From: Myxococcales bacterium
Lineage (GTDB): Bacteria > Myxococcota_A > Polyangia > Fen-1088
DNA: 64,000 bases
Direction of reading: 5' to 3'
Assembly: GCA_022184915.1 (NCBI GenBank)
Contig: JAGTJU010000002.1
Location: 62,001-126,000, forward strand
A program made the translations under genes and the position numbers. Of the stretch, positions 9,263 to 18,085 are shown piece after piece; the first letter of the stretch is position 1; every line of letters begins with the position of its first letter. The notes under the pieces are model-generated. The model was given only the letters and a program-made list of their open reading frames with translations, was not told the DNA's origin and ran no database searches.

Positions 9263-11407
9263 ATGCGCTCTATCTGCATCATCGTGGTGGCGCTGGCGGC
9301 GTGTCAGCGGCGCCCGCCACCACCGCCCGCGGATCCCGCGCCGGGTGCCAGCCTGCCCGCCCCGAAGGTCCCCCGGGAGGGCGATGCCTTCAGCCCCTCA
9401 CTGGCGGCGCTCGAAGGGCCCGCTCGGCCCGAAACGCTACAAACCTTCGCCTCCTGCGCCCGTTGCCACGCGGCCATCGTGCAGGAGTGGAAAGAAAGTG
9501 CGCATTCACTCGCTTCGCTCACGAACCCGCTCTACCAGCGAAGCTTCAGCGACTTCGTGCAGGCCCGAGGTGAAGAGAAAACGCGCTTTTGTGCCGGGTG
9601 CCACGATCCTGCCTTGCTCTTCGATCCCGGGGCGAAGCTTGCCACCGACCCCACGCAGCCGGGCGCGCACGTGGGCATCGGCTGCGCCGTTTGCCACGGC
9701 GCGGTGGCCGCCCGACCCGCAGGCAACGGGGCGTACACGCTCACGACCTCCGAAATTCCTCTGCCAAAGGGGGATCCGGCCTCGCTCGACGCCCATCTCG
9801 CGCGGGTGGCGAACACCACCTTGCGCACGAACACGCTCTGCATCAGCTGTCACCGCGGGGCGCTGACCCCGGCGATGGGCCACGCCGTGGCGCTGCTCGG
9901 TTTGGACGAGTGGGGCCCGTGGCGCCGATCGGTTTATGCCGGCAACCAGACGAGGCGCATGGACGAGGAGGGCGGGGAGCGGAAGGGATGCACCGATTGC
10001 CACATGCCCATGGTGGCAGGGCACCGCTCGCATCGCTTTGCGGGAGGGCACACGACGTTGGCCGGGATGATCCACAGCCCTGGGCAACTTGCCGCCACCC
10101 GCGCCATGCTCGAGGGGGCTGCCAGCGTGGACGTGTTTCCGCTGCCTGCGCTTCCCAAGGGGGTAACGCCACCCGCCGGCGCGGCGCTCGCGTTCGACGT
10201 GGTGATCTTCAACGAACGCGTGGGGCACAACTTTCCCGGCGGGGCGAAAGATCTCCGCGACACGTGGCTCGAGGTGAAGCTCGAGGACGCCGCGGGCCGG
10301 GTGCTGGCCGCGTCCGGGGTGGCGCACGAGACGACAGGCCGTGAGCCCTACGCCTACGTTTTACACACCCGCGTGGCCAACGAGGCCGGCGTGGCCCAGG
10401 CCGAGCACGAGGTGGCCCACTTTCGCACGCCCGTTTACGATCACACCATCGCGCCCCGGGATGCCGCCGTGGTCCGTTACGCCGTGTCGCTGCCCCCAGC
10501 GGCGCACGGGCCCTTCACCGTGGCGGTTCGGCTGCGCCACAGGCGGCTGACCTCGAGCAGCTTCGAGGCGGGCTGCCAGGTGTTTCGCTCGGACACCGGG
10601 CAGGCCTACGCCCGGCGGCTCCGGCAGCTCAAGGGGTTGTCGCTGGATGGTTGTGCACCTCAACCCCTCATCGACGTGGCCAGCGCCCGCGTGGCCCTCG
10701 AAAGCCAGGGGCCGGCGCCTGCGCTCGGCGTGGGGGCATGGCGCCGGGCCTACCGGTATGGCCTGGGGCTGCTGCATGCGCGGCAAGAGGATCTGGACGA
10801 GGCTCGCTTGGCCTTCGGGCAGGCCCTCTTGGCGCTGGGCGACGGTGGCCCCGCCCGGCTGCGCGCGATGGCGCTCGAGGGGTTGGCCGAAGTGGCGGCG
10901 CTGCAGTCACGCCGCGACGAGGCCCTCAAGCTCTTGGCCGAGGCCGGCCGCCTCGTGCCTGACGCCCCTTCGCTTTCCTACGGGGCCGGCGAGGCTCACC
11001 TGGCCGCGTGGCGCTTCGCCGAGGCCGCTTTGGCCTTCGAGACCGCCGCCGCGCAACAGGACGACGATCGGAGCTGGCGCCACTTGGCAACGGCCCTTGG
11101 CAGCATCGGCCGCCCCAGGGATTCCTTGCTTGCGGCCCAACGGGGGCTGGCGCTCGAAGGGCGAGACGCCCTCTTGCTGCGCAACCAGCTCCTGGCTTAC
11201 CGCAAGCTGGCGGCGCCCCAGGAATGGGTGTCTCAGGCATCGCGCGCTTTGCAGACCTACGAACGGGATGTCGAGGCCCCGCATGTGCGCGACCGCTGCG
11301 CGCAGAACGATCCCGTCTGTCGCGTGGAACGAACTCCGCTCGCGGTCCGCTGGCTTGGGAGTTACCCGCCGCCGCAGAATACGAGGGTCAGTTCCGCTTC
11401 TCGATGA
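9263..11407 (+). CDS. Five-haem cytochrome c lipoprotein with C-terminal TPR region
   Basis: A 714-residue protein. The N-terminus is a short lipoprotein signal ending in LAAC (Cys 14). Five CXXCH haem-binding motifs follow: CARCH (about 65), CAGCH (110), CAVCH (141), CISCH (193) and CTDCH (243), similar in arrangement to cytochrome c-554-like proteins. Residues about 300-480 form a beta-rich domain containing GHNFPGGAKDLRDTW. The last 200 residues are Ala/Leu-rich helical repeats of TPR type. It should sit at a membrane facing the periplasm or the outside and transfer electrons; the TPR part may bind a partner. It follows the DUF2330 gene by 17 bases, suggesting a shared function. Confidence 0.85.
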   Translation: MRSICIIVVALAACQRRPPPPPADPAPGASLPAPKVPREGDAFSPSLAALEGPARPETLQTFASCARCHAAIVQEWKESAHSLASLTNPLYQRSFSDFVQARGEEKTRFCAGCHDPALLFDPGAKLATDPTQPGAHVGIGCAVCHGAVAARPAGNGAYTLTTSEIPLPKGDPASLDAHLARVANTTLRTNTLCISCHRGALTPAMGHAVALLGLDEWGPWRRSVYAGNQTRRMDEEGGERKGCTDCHMPMVAGHRSHRFAGGHTTLAGMIHSPGQLAATRAMLEGAASVDVFPLPALPKGVTPPAGAALAFDVVIFNERVGHNFPGGAKDLRDTWLEVKLEDAAGRVLAASGVAHETTGREPYAYVLHTRVANEAGVAQAEHEVAHFRTPVYDHTIAPRDAAVVRYAVSLPPAAHGPFTVAVRLRHRRLTSSSFEAGCQVFRSDTGQAYARRLRQLKGLSLDGCAPQPLIDVASARVALESQGPAPALGVGAWRRAYRYGLGLLHARQEDLDEARLAFGQALLALGDGGPARLRAMALEGLAEVAALQSRRDEALKLLAEAGRLVPDAPSLSYGAGEAHLAAWRFAEAALAFETAAAQQDDDRSWRHLATALGSIGRPRDSLLAAQRGLALEGRDALLLRNQLLAYRKLAAPQEWVSQASRALQTYERDVEAPHVRDRCAQNDPVCRVERTPLAVRWLGSYPPPQNTRVSSASR

Positions 11408-11783
11408 GAGACGCCGTGGCTTCCCCCCGGGACCAGCTCCCGCATTTTTTTTCATTTTGCGCGAGCCGATCCGCTCGCACGAGCGTACCTAACCGATCGT
11501 GAGGGGGTTTCGTTCAACGTCGCAGGCGTCTCAGCCTCCGCCGCACGCGTCGGCGTGCGCGGTGGTTCCCGCGACGGCCCTTGGCTGGTACGATGCGTTC
11601 TTCGCCGTGGTGGTCGCCACGGGGGAAACGAAGTCCCTTCCGAACGGTTTATCGGGCCGCCGAATCAGCTTGTCCGTGGACCAAGGGAAGCCCGGAGACA
11701 ACTGGCAGACCGGCGTCCCTTACGTCTTTTCCTTTACCGAATCCGAGGGCATCCCAATGCCGATGTAGCCTCTCCTCGAGGCG
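11408..11783. other. Intergenic stretch with one doubtful small frame
   Basis: Between convergent genes. A plus-strand frame at 11499-11768 (89 residues) has a coding-like second half (WYDAFFAVVVATGETKSLP and QGKPGDNWQTGVPYVFSF) but no signal, ribosome binding site or known family. It may be the end of a lost gene. Confidence 0.3.
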
Positions 11784-13385
11784 CTATCGCGGCCGCCCGT
11801 GGCGACCACTTGGCTTCGTGTGTGAAACGACCCTGATTCCCTCGGCTTCATGCAAGCGAAAGCGGGCGTTTTCCAAGCCCCGCACGACGGCGCCGTGGAC
11901 GCGGAGGTTCTCGACGCTGACGTTGCGAATCTGATGCTGCTCATCGTAGCCGTGAAACAGGGAAAAGGGGAACAGCCCGTCGGTGACCTCGACATTGCGC
12001 AAGGTGATGTCACGGATCTGGCCTCGCGCCGACGCATGGGCCTGGCGCTGCACAGGGTTGAGTGTGAGCACGCCATCCCAAGCGCCATGCAGATACCGTC
12101 GCTCACTCTCTTGTGGGTCCTTCGGAGCATCAACGCTGTACTTGCTGAGCACGATCGCGAGGTCGAATAGCTTATGTCGCGCGTCTTCGATCCTGAGTCG
12201 ATCGACAAGGACGTTCCTGACCGTGGCCACATCGGCATTGTGTATGGCAAACACAGCGCCACGTTCGACACGAATTATGTCGTTGTTGTGAAACGTTATG
12301 TTTTGTACGAAAGGTGACCTCAGCTCGAAGCCTATCTCCAAGGCATTGCCCCAATCCGTGTTCCAGAAAACCGAGTCGATCACGCGGACATCGTCGACGC
12401 CTGGGTCCTCGGGTCCACCCGCACCTGGACCGAAGGCTTTGATGGCGATGCAGTCATCTTTTGTGTGCACAAAAACATCCTCGATGAGCACACGCCGGCT
12501 CCGCACGATATCAATGCCATCATCCGTGGGGTTGTTGCTGACGATCTTGACATTTCGGACGTGAAAGCCATCGACGTTGTCCGGGATGACTTGCCAGGAC
12601 GTGGCGTTCGAGAGAGTGACCCCTTCGACCGTGATGTTTTGGCTGTCGCGAAAGTCGATGAACCGGAAGAACTCTCCGTCAGCAGGCTCAGGGTGCTGGC
12701 TCGCATCGATGATGCCGTGACCGCGTACCGTAACGTCCTTGACGTTGACTCCGCGAATCGCGCCCTTCACGACGGCACCACCGGCAATGTAGACCGTCTC
12801 GCCGCTTTGGACCTGCAGAACGCCCATGTCATGGACCTTCCCGGGACCGAAATAGTGCACACCGGGAGACGGCCCCTCGAGAGGATTGGATTCAGTGGCG
12901 TTTGCAAACACAAAGAGTGGTTTGCGCGGACCGCTTTTGAACTCGCCGTTGAGTTCCACGCTTAGCTTGGCTGGTCGCGAGAGGGAGAATTCGATGCGTC
13001 CATCCTCGATGCGCCCCCGCACGCCCCTTTGCCGAGGCCGAATGTCGACCCATTTGACATCGCGTTTTGGTTGAATTTCGACATCGACCTCACCCGAAAT
13101 GTCAAAGCTGACGATCGCGGCTGATGGATTGTCGTAGACGAAGACCGGCTTTCCATCGACTCTTACGCTGTACTCTGCCGAAGGCAGGAGGCCTGCAGGC
13201 GGTGGATAAACCGTGGCCTTACCGGCGGCCTGTGCAGAAGACGTCGACAGAACCACGGAAGCGGTCAGCCACAGCGCGCATAGAAACGGCCCTCGAGGCA
13301 CCTTGCCGAGGCAGCACAGACCCAAAGATGTCATCGAGCGCCAAATCTGTCGGGCGACGTATGCGTCAAGGCTCATGTCGCTCAC
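11784..13385 (-). CDS. GH28-like (polygalacturonase-type) beta-helix glycoside hydrolase, secreted
   Basis: A 533-residue protein. A signal peptide lies near residues 28-54 (LCALWLTASVVLSTSSAQA). An N-terminal beta domain precedes the right-handed parallel beta-helix. The helix carries the GH28-type catalytic block: NNPTDDGIDIVRS followed by HTKDDCIAIK, with repeated ITVEGVTLSN / VRNVKIVSN turns. GH28 enzymes hydrolyse polygalacturonan and related glycans through paired Asp residues; the exact glycan here is open. A nearby ATG at 13376 could also start the protein. The region has visibly lower GC and different codon use than the housekeeping genes to the right, consistent with later acquisition. 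The TetR gene lies upstream on the same strand, 158 bases away. Confidence 0.85.
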   Translation of the reverse strand: MSDMSLDAYVARQIWRSMTSLGLCCLGKVPRGPFLCALWLTASVVLSTSSAQAAGKATVYPPPAGLLPSAEYSVRVDGKPVFVYDNPSAAIVSFDISGEVDVEIQPKRDVKWVDIRPRQRGVRGRIEDGRIEFSLSRPAKLSVELNGEFKSGPRKPLFVFANATESNPLEGPSPGVHYFGPGKVHDMGVLQVQSGETVYIAGGAVVKGAIRGVNVKDVTVRGHGIIDASQHPEPADGEFFRFIDFRDSQNITVEGVTLSNATSWQVIPDNVDGFHVRNVKIVSNNPTDDGIDIVRSRRVLIEDVFVHTKDDCIAIKAFGPGAGGPEDPGVDDVRVIDSVFWNTDWGNALEIGFELRSPFVQNITFHNNDIIRVERGAVFAIHNADVATVRNVLVDRLRIEDARHKLFDLAIVLSKYSVDAPKDPQESERRYLHGAWDGVLTLNPVQRQAHASARGQIRDITLRNVEVTDGLFPFSLFHGYDEQHQIRNVSVENLRVHGAVVRGLENARFRLHEAEGIRVVSHTKPSGRHGRPR

Positions 13386-13543
13386 CCTAGTCGCGGCCTT
13401 GCCCGCACGCTACCTGAGAGCAGCGGCTTTCGTGCGTCATCTCACACGCCCCTCGCTCCAAGAAACGGTTTCGTTGCCGAAGACCTGTGTGCCGCAACCT
13501 GGCTCGCAGGTGCGCGCGCCCTCGGTGACCACGTGGATGCGGT

Positions 13544-14236
13544 TCAGAAAAACGGGCGGACGGCGCGTTCGATGAAGGCTGCAATCGCGTTCCAATCCTC
13601 GTCGGTTTCCACGTTCAAACCACCGAATCGGCGAATGGTCCGGCTGCGGATGGCGAGATAGTGAATGGCGCCCGCCAAGAAGCTTGAAAACGCCATGAGG
13701 TCTGGCGACAGAGGCAGGCCAAGTTCCCGTAGCCTCTTGAAGAGGGCCTGCGTGCGCGCCTCACGCACCTCCTCGAGGACGACGGTCAATTCATTGCGTG
13801 CGTTGAGTTCGCCTGCCAGCAAGGCGAGGGTGATGGGGCGTTTGCGAATCGCCCGTGCATAGGCCCCCAAGACCGACGCTGTCACCTTGGCGGGATCCTC
13901 TCGATCAAGAACCGAAAATGCGGGGTCAAGCACTTCCTCGACGCTGGGCCAGAAATCCGCGGATTCACCATAGGCGCGCATCAATTCAGGCAGTCCCCCA
14001 AAGTATCGATAGATGAGCGCCTTATTGACACCTGAGACTTCCGCGACCTGATTGATACCGAGCGCCGCGACGCCGTGCTCCTCGATGATCTTTCCAATAG
14101 CGGCGATGAGCCGCGCTTCGGTTTCTTCGCGCCGAGCCTGTCGTTTGCGCGTGGGTATGGCTTCGGCCTGCGCGGGCGATGCGGCCTCAGTTTCAGGTGT
14201 CGTGAGATTCCGTGTGGATTTGTGCGTGCGTTTCAA
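13544..14236 (-). CDS. TetR family transcriptional regulator
   Basis: A 230-residue protein with a basic N-terminal extension, then a TetR helix-turn-helix at about residues 35-85 (RLIAAIGKIIEEHG, INQVAEVSGVNKALIYRYFG). The rest is the helical ligand-binding domain. It is the third gene in a row after the Acg-type nitroreductase and the outer-membrane protein (94-base gap), so it probably belongs to that operon and represses it; candidate operators are described at 16380-16461. The ligand is unknown. Neighbouring genes suggest a nitro- or quinone-type compound or envelope stress, but that is inference. Confidence 0.88.
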   Translation of the reverse strand: MKRTHKSTRNLTTPETEAASPAQAEAIPTRKRQARREETEARLIAAIGKIIEEHGVAALGINQVAEVSGVNKALIYRYFGGLPELMRAYGESADFWPSVEEVLDPAFSVLDREDPAKVTASVLGAYARAIRKRPITLALLAGELNARNELTVVLEEVREARTQALFKRLRELGLPLSPDLMAFSSFLAGAIHYLAIRSRTIRRFGGLNVETDEDWNAIAAFIERAVRPFF

Positions 14237-14330
14237 TTGGGAAGCCTCATCCTTCCTCGGATCGAGGTCTGCGTTTATTGGGCGCCGCGCGTTGCGACCG
14301 TTGTGACGTAGGTGGCCACGCAGCCGCGCC

Positions 14331-15083
14331 TCAGAAGGTGTAGCGCAGGCTCAGGTCGAGGGGTACAAACGTCGTCTCGACTTCGTTTTGCAATCGTCCC
14401 CCAAAAGTATCGCGTTTCCTCTGTCCGATGGGGACCGTGAAATGCGGGCGCAAGGCGAGGGCGAGCCCCTTCCAGGCGACCGCGGCATGTAAGCCGACCA
14501 TGGCATGGGAAAACGGGTTTTCAAAGCTGACCCGAGCGCCCAGCATCGGACCAACCTCCACGGCGAGGTGCTTTGTGATGTGGGGCGTATAGACCACCGT
14601 TTGCCTTGCGATGAGAGGGAAATCGCCCGGATGATAAACGAGCCCGAATCCCAATTCGGAAAGCGAGACCAAGGGAAGGCCTGCAACGAAAAAGGCCGAG
14701 GGCAGGGGGAGCCGGTACCCCACCGTCAAATCGGAGAGCAGCAAAGAGCGGGACGAGCGGGCCATGGTGTCGCCTTGGTCGTCGAGGAGCTCCTGGGACT
14801 CGTCGTATCCGGAAAGGGAAGCTTGCACAAAGACGCCCTTTTCATGGGTGTCTCGTGGAACGTCTGCGGCCTGCGATGCGATCGTCTTTTCGGGTGCATC
14901 GTCCTGGGCGAACGCCAGCGACGACGTGATCATGAGCCACGCGCCAAGACCGAGACCCATACGGGCGAGACAAAGCCAGAGCGACCGCGGAGAGTATTCG
15001 TGTGTGTACATGACGAGGCTCCGATGAAATTGTGATCTTTCCTTTTCGTGTTTCGTATCGACGGCGTTGGTGAAGGTGTTCAT
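14331..15083 (-). CDS. Putative outer-membrane beta-barrel protein
   Basis: About 250 residues. Alternating amphipathic strands (for example FVQASLSGYDE, LLLSDLTVGYRLPLP, HLAVEVGPMLGARVSF) and a terminal aromatic strand ending in LSLRYTF are typical of outer-membrane barrels. The ATG at 15083 overlaps the TGA of the upstream nitroreductase gene (ATGA) and has AGAGGA before it. A second ATG at 15011, with GGAG 7 bases upstream, gives a more regular signal peptide (ARMGLGLGAWLMITSSLAFA). Either start is possible. Overlap implies translational coupling with the oxidoreductase. Specific function unknown. Confidence 0.72.
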   Translation of the reverse strand: MNTFTNAVDTKHEKERSQFHRSLVMYTHEYSPRSLWLCLARMGLGLGAWLMITSSLAFAQDDAPEKTIASQAADVPRDTHEKGVFVQASLSGYDESQELLDDQGDTMARSSRSLLLSDLTVGYRLPLPSAFFVAGLPLVSLSELGFGLVYHPGDFPLIARQTVVYTPHITKHLAVEVGPMLGARVSFENPFSHAMVGLHAAVAWKGLALALRPHFTVPIGQRKRDTFGGRLQNEVETTFVPLDLSLRYTF

Positions 15084-16357
15084 GGCCGGTCCTCTGCACG
15101 CACCACCCATGCGACGGGGCGTCGAGGGCTGGAGATGACAGGATCCCATGCATAGCCGATGCGGAACAAAAACTGGGCACCCACGTCGGTGCGGCTCTCC
15201 ATGAAAGACGCAAGCAAAGCCGCGCTTTGCTCGGGCTGGCTAAGTTGCTTCTCGCGATCTTGCCGTTCCGGAAGTTGGTTGAGAGGCTGGATGGCCAGGC
15301 CCTCGGAAGTCGCCCAAAGGTGCAATCTTTGGAATACCCGGCCACAGATGAGCTGCTCGATACGAGAATATCGATCGGGCGTCGCCAAAATGCCGAAGGC
15401 TCCTGCCGTCGTTTGTGCACCCTTGGTCGCGTCGAGCCAGTAATTGCCGGCCGAAGAGGCGCTGGGTGCTGGCAAGGCTTTGCCGAAGGTGCGTAGCGTC
15501 GCCCCGTTGCCGGTGGCGTCGATCGTCACGCCATCACGATGGGTGTCGATATCCTTGGCGCTGTGGCGGTACCACGCGTGGCCATCGTGGCTCATGTCGG
15601 CATCGGCGTTGATGGCGCGGGTCGCGTCGATGGTGGCTTGTCGAAACCGCGCTTTGTCCTCTACCGATTGAATCAGGTATAGCGATACGGGCGGTGAGCC
15701 CACTGTCACTTGAGGCGCGGGTACGGCACGGGTCAGGGCGTTGGCCACCTCGCCGCGGAACGCCGCTTCGAACGCGGCGGGCATGGGATTCTCCATATAG
15801 GCACCGCGATGCGTGTGTCGATTTGGAATCGCTTTGGCAAGCGGATCCTCGACGACGGTGCTGTCCGGGGTCAGGGTGATGCGGGCGACGTGATTCGGCT
15901 CCTCGGGAACCGGTAAGAGCACGACGTCCGCGCGAAGCCCAAACTGTGTCGCACCGGTCACCAGGTTTTCGATGGCGCAGCCAAGGCCCATGGTCATTTC
16001 GCGATGAAAAGGGTCCATGGCGCCAAGGCTTCGTTCTGTATCGGCAAACAGGTCCACGCGTCCCGGCCGCACCTCGAAGAGCCAGGGCTGGGTGTTGTGA
16101 GGGCTCGCGGCAAGGATGGCGGCTGCCACGGCGTTCAGTTCGACCGGCTCCAGCGGTTCGCGCGGCGGATAGTGCCAAGGCTCGTAGGCGGCGCCGTCTT
16201 CCGCCGGATAGACACCACAGGCCGCGCTCCCGGCGATGCCCGCGATTCCCGCAGAGCGGAGGGCGGCGGCGCTGCCACCGGCCAAAACACGGATGAGGAA
16301 GTTCCTTCGCCCGCTAGGGGCGGATGATGCGGATTGAGCGAGGAGCGGATGAGCCAT
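15080..16357 (-). CDS. Acg-family nitroreductase-like FMN oxidoreductase, Tat-type signal
   Basis: About 425 residues. After a twin-arginine-like segment (GRRNFLIRVLAGG) and a lipobox-like AACG, the sequence has the Acg signature: AAILAASPHNTQPWLF, LFADTERSLGAMDPFHRE and MGLGCAIENLV. Later segments (IPNRHTHRGAYME; LDATKGAQTTAGAFGIL) are typical of nitroreductase-fold FMN proteins. Acg proteins of mycobacteria are flavin-binding, possibly storage-type nitroreductase relatives. The start at 16357 (MAHPLL) is preferred because GGAGA lies 9-13 bases upstream; an open frame extends to 16408. First gene of an apparent operon with the barrel protein (ATGA overlap) and TetR. Export by Tat would suit a folded flavoprotein. 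Confidence 0.85.
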   Translation of the reverse strand: MAHPLLAQSASSAPSGRRNFLIRVLAGGSAAALRSAGIAGIAGSAACGVYPAEDGAAYEPWHYPPREPLEPVELNAVAAAILAASPHNTQPWLFEVRPGRVDLFADTERSLGAMDPFHREMTMGLGCAIENLVTGATQFGLRADVVLLPVPEEPNHVARITLTPDSTVVEDPLAKAIPNRHTHRGAYMENPMPAAFEAAFRGEVANALTRAVPAPQVTVGSPPVSLYLIQSVEDKARFRQATIDATRAINADADMSHDGHAWYRHSAKDIDTHRDGVTIDATGNGATLRTFGKALPAPSASSAGNYWLDATKGAQTTAGAFGILATPDRYSRIEQLICGRVFQRLHLWATSEGLAIQPLNQLPERQDREKQLSQPEQSAALLASFMESRTDVGAQFLFRIGYAWDPVISSPRRPVAWVVRAEDRP

Positions 16358-16379
16358 GGGTGTGTCTCCATCTCGAGTA

Positions 16380-16461
16380 AAAGTAACCGTGTGGTTGCAT
16401 TGGTCCATTTACCCGACGCGAGGGCGGCTGTCGAGTGAAAAAGAACCCGATCGGTTACTTT
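16380..16461. promoter_or_regulatory. Candidate TetR operator pair upstream of the nitroreductase operon
   Basis: AAAGTAACCG (16380-16389) recurs as its exact reverse complement CGGTTACTTT (16452-16461), 62 bases apart. Each arm lies inside its own small inverted repeat: AACC-GTGT-GGTT at 16385-16396 and AACC-CGATC-GGTT at 16444-16456. The sites sit immediately upstream of the operon whose last gene encodes a TetR protein, which fits autoregulation. No strong -35/-10 pair was identified. Confidence 0.5.
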
Positions 16462-16889
16462 ATCGAAGGGCGACCCATGCAAGGCCGTGCAGCCGGCGTG
16501 AGGGGACCACGGCCGCCGAAAGTACGAGTCGGTGGGCCTGTGCCACCGGACTGACGAACAACCGTCGTCTCAACGGCGAAATCGACACTGCTCCCGGAGG
16601 ACCGCAGGCCCCGCTGCCCTGCAAGTGGCATCTCGCCTGCGGCGCCGACGGCGCCGGAAATCCAGACCACGTGATTGCCCGGCGCCAACCGCTCGGCCAC
16701 AACTCACCTTGGCTTCCTCGGTGTGTGTGGTGGATGAGTCGAGCGCAGTCTGCCTACCCACCCAGTCGGTTGCGGTGCCGTGGGCTTGAACGATTCCCCT
16801 TCGCTGGCACTGCAGCTTCGTCGCTTCGTCAGTCGATCACAACCGTCCGGCAGTTGAACGCGAAAACGTTTCGCGCTGGAAACACCACC
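16462..16889. other. Stretch without a supported gene
   Basis: Between the operator region and the end of the desaturase gene. Plus-strand frames of up to 190 codons are Arg/Ser-rich without start signals or family likeness. A minus-strand frame (16455-16700) has a short coding-like run (ERLAPGNHVVWISG) and may be debris. Confidence 0.4.
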
Positions 16890-17690
16890 TCATTGCGTGG
16901 GCTTGGTGAACGGCAGGTCACCGTCTGCCCCCTGCAGAGATGAAAGATACTCCCTGTCAATGCTGAGCAAGCCGAACAGCTGAAGCAGCTTACAAAGCGC
17001 GTACCCAGTATCTATCTCGAACCACAGGTACGAAAACTTAGCGGATCTCGGGTTCCTGTGATGGTTGTTTTGAAACCCCTCACCGGCGACCAGCATGGCC
17101 ACAACTAGGTTGTTGGTGGAGCTGTCGCCGTTGTCGAACGTCCGGTACCCCTTGGAGTGTCCAAACGCATTCACCATCCATCCTTGAATCGGATGCGTGA
17201 CTGATCCCAAATAAAATAGTCCGCCCGCCAACCATCCCCCTACGGACGCGGATACTGCAGCGGCCAAGAGCAAATGAATCGTGTAGGGCAACCACCAGAG
17301 CTTTCGCCGGTACAACCAATGGACAGGGAAGTTTAGGTCTCCGCTCTCGATTTCGCGGAATTTCTTCTTCGCAATCAGGCCTCGCATGATTCGCTCGTAT
17401 GAGCGCAGCTGCTCAACAATGACACGCACGATGCTAGAGTTGGCGGGGCTGTGGGGATCGGCTGGCGTGTCCGAGTGTTTGTGGTGCAGCCTGTGCATGA
17501 CACACCATGTGAGCGGATCGATTCCGACGACCCATGGGCCAGTTGACACGACAAAACGCCGGAACCGGTCTCCGAACACGACAGCCCCGTGGGTCAGGCC
17601 TCGGTGGTAAAGCACCGAAATGTAAATCGAGTTGACCGCGTAGGCCGCAAGAAAAATTCCGGCGCAAATGCCGTAGTATGTCAAGCCCAT
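16890..17690 (-). CDS. Membrane fatty-acid (acyl) desaturase
   Basis: A 266-residue protein with the layout of the DesC/stearoyl-CoA desaturase family: membrane segments near 5-25, 40-60 and 145-180, and three His boxes, HRGLTH (about 30), HRLHHKH (about 66) and GEGFQNNHHRN (about 215). The first His of the third box is Gln here, a change that some bacterial members show. The enzyme introduces a cis double bond into an acyl chain using a di-iron centre at the cytoplasmic face. The gene has clearly lower GC than its neighbours and stands alone, so it may have been acquired. Confidence 0.9.
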   Translation of the reverse strand: MGLTYYGICAGIFLAAYAVNSIYISVLYHRGLTHGAVVFGDRFRRFVVSTGPWVVGIDPLTWCVMHRLHHKHSDTPADPHSPANSSIVRVIVEQLRSYERIMRGLIAKKKFREIESGDLNFPVHWLYRRKLWWLPYTIHLLLAAAVSASVGGWLAGGLFYLGSVTHPIQGWMVNAFGHSKGYRTFDNGDSSTNNLVVAMLVAGEGFQNNHHRNPRSAKFSYLWFEIDTGYALCKLLQLFGLLSIDREYLSSLQGADGDLPFTKPTQ

Positions 17691-18085
17691 CTCCCTCGAA
17701 ATATGGGGTCCATACGCATGGGTGCGTTAAGTCTCAGGATAGCTGTCGCTTTTGTAAATAGCGGCATTGCGTAAGGCAGGTCAAGCAGCGGAGGTCCGTC
17801 GACCTCTCATTTCGGTCGGCTTGAGAGCGCCGGAGGTGCCGGAGCACAGTCGGTTCCTTGCACGCGTACACTTTGGGAGGCGCGGAGCCGTTCGGGAATC
17901 GAATGAACTCAACCGCACAGCGTCGCCCCAGCCTGCTGAGATTCACGAACCTGCGGGAGTGCCTTTCCGTATAGCCCACAATGAAACATCATAAACAATG
18001 CAGTGCATTTCCTTGCGGTGTCTCGCGTGGATCCCCGCCTTCTCGAAGTGCGGGCGTGCGAGCGAACGGACAAAGGTAGGTTCGT
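17691..18085. other. Intergenic stretch, nothing recognised
   Basis: Contains the upstream region of the desaturase (minus strand) and the downstream end of the LysR gene (minus strand). Short frames on both strands do not resemble known proteins. Confidence 0.45.

Noticed and set aside
16356-16943. Plus-strand frame of 195 codons
   Set aside because: Overlaps the operator region and the desaturase end; composition and lack of motifs indicate a chance frame.
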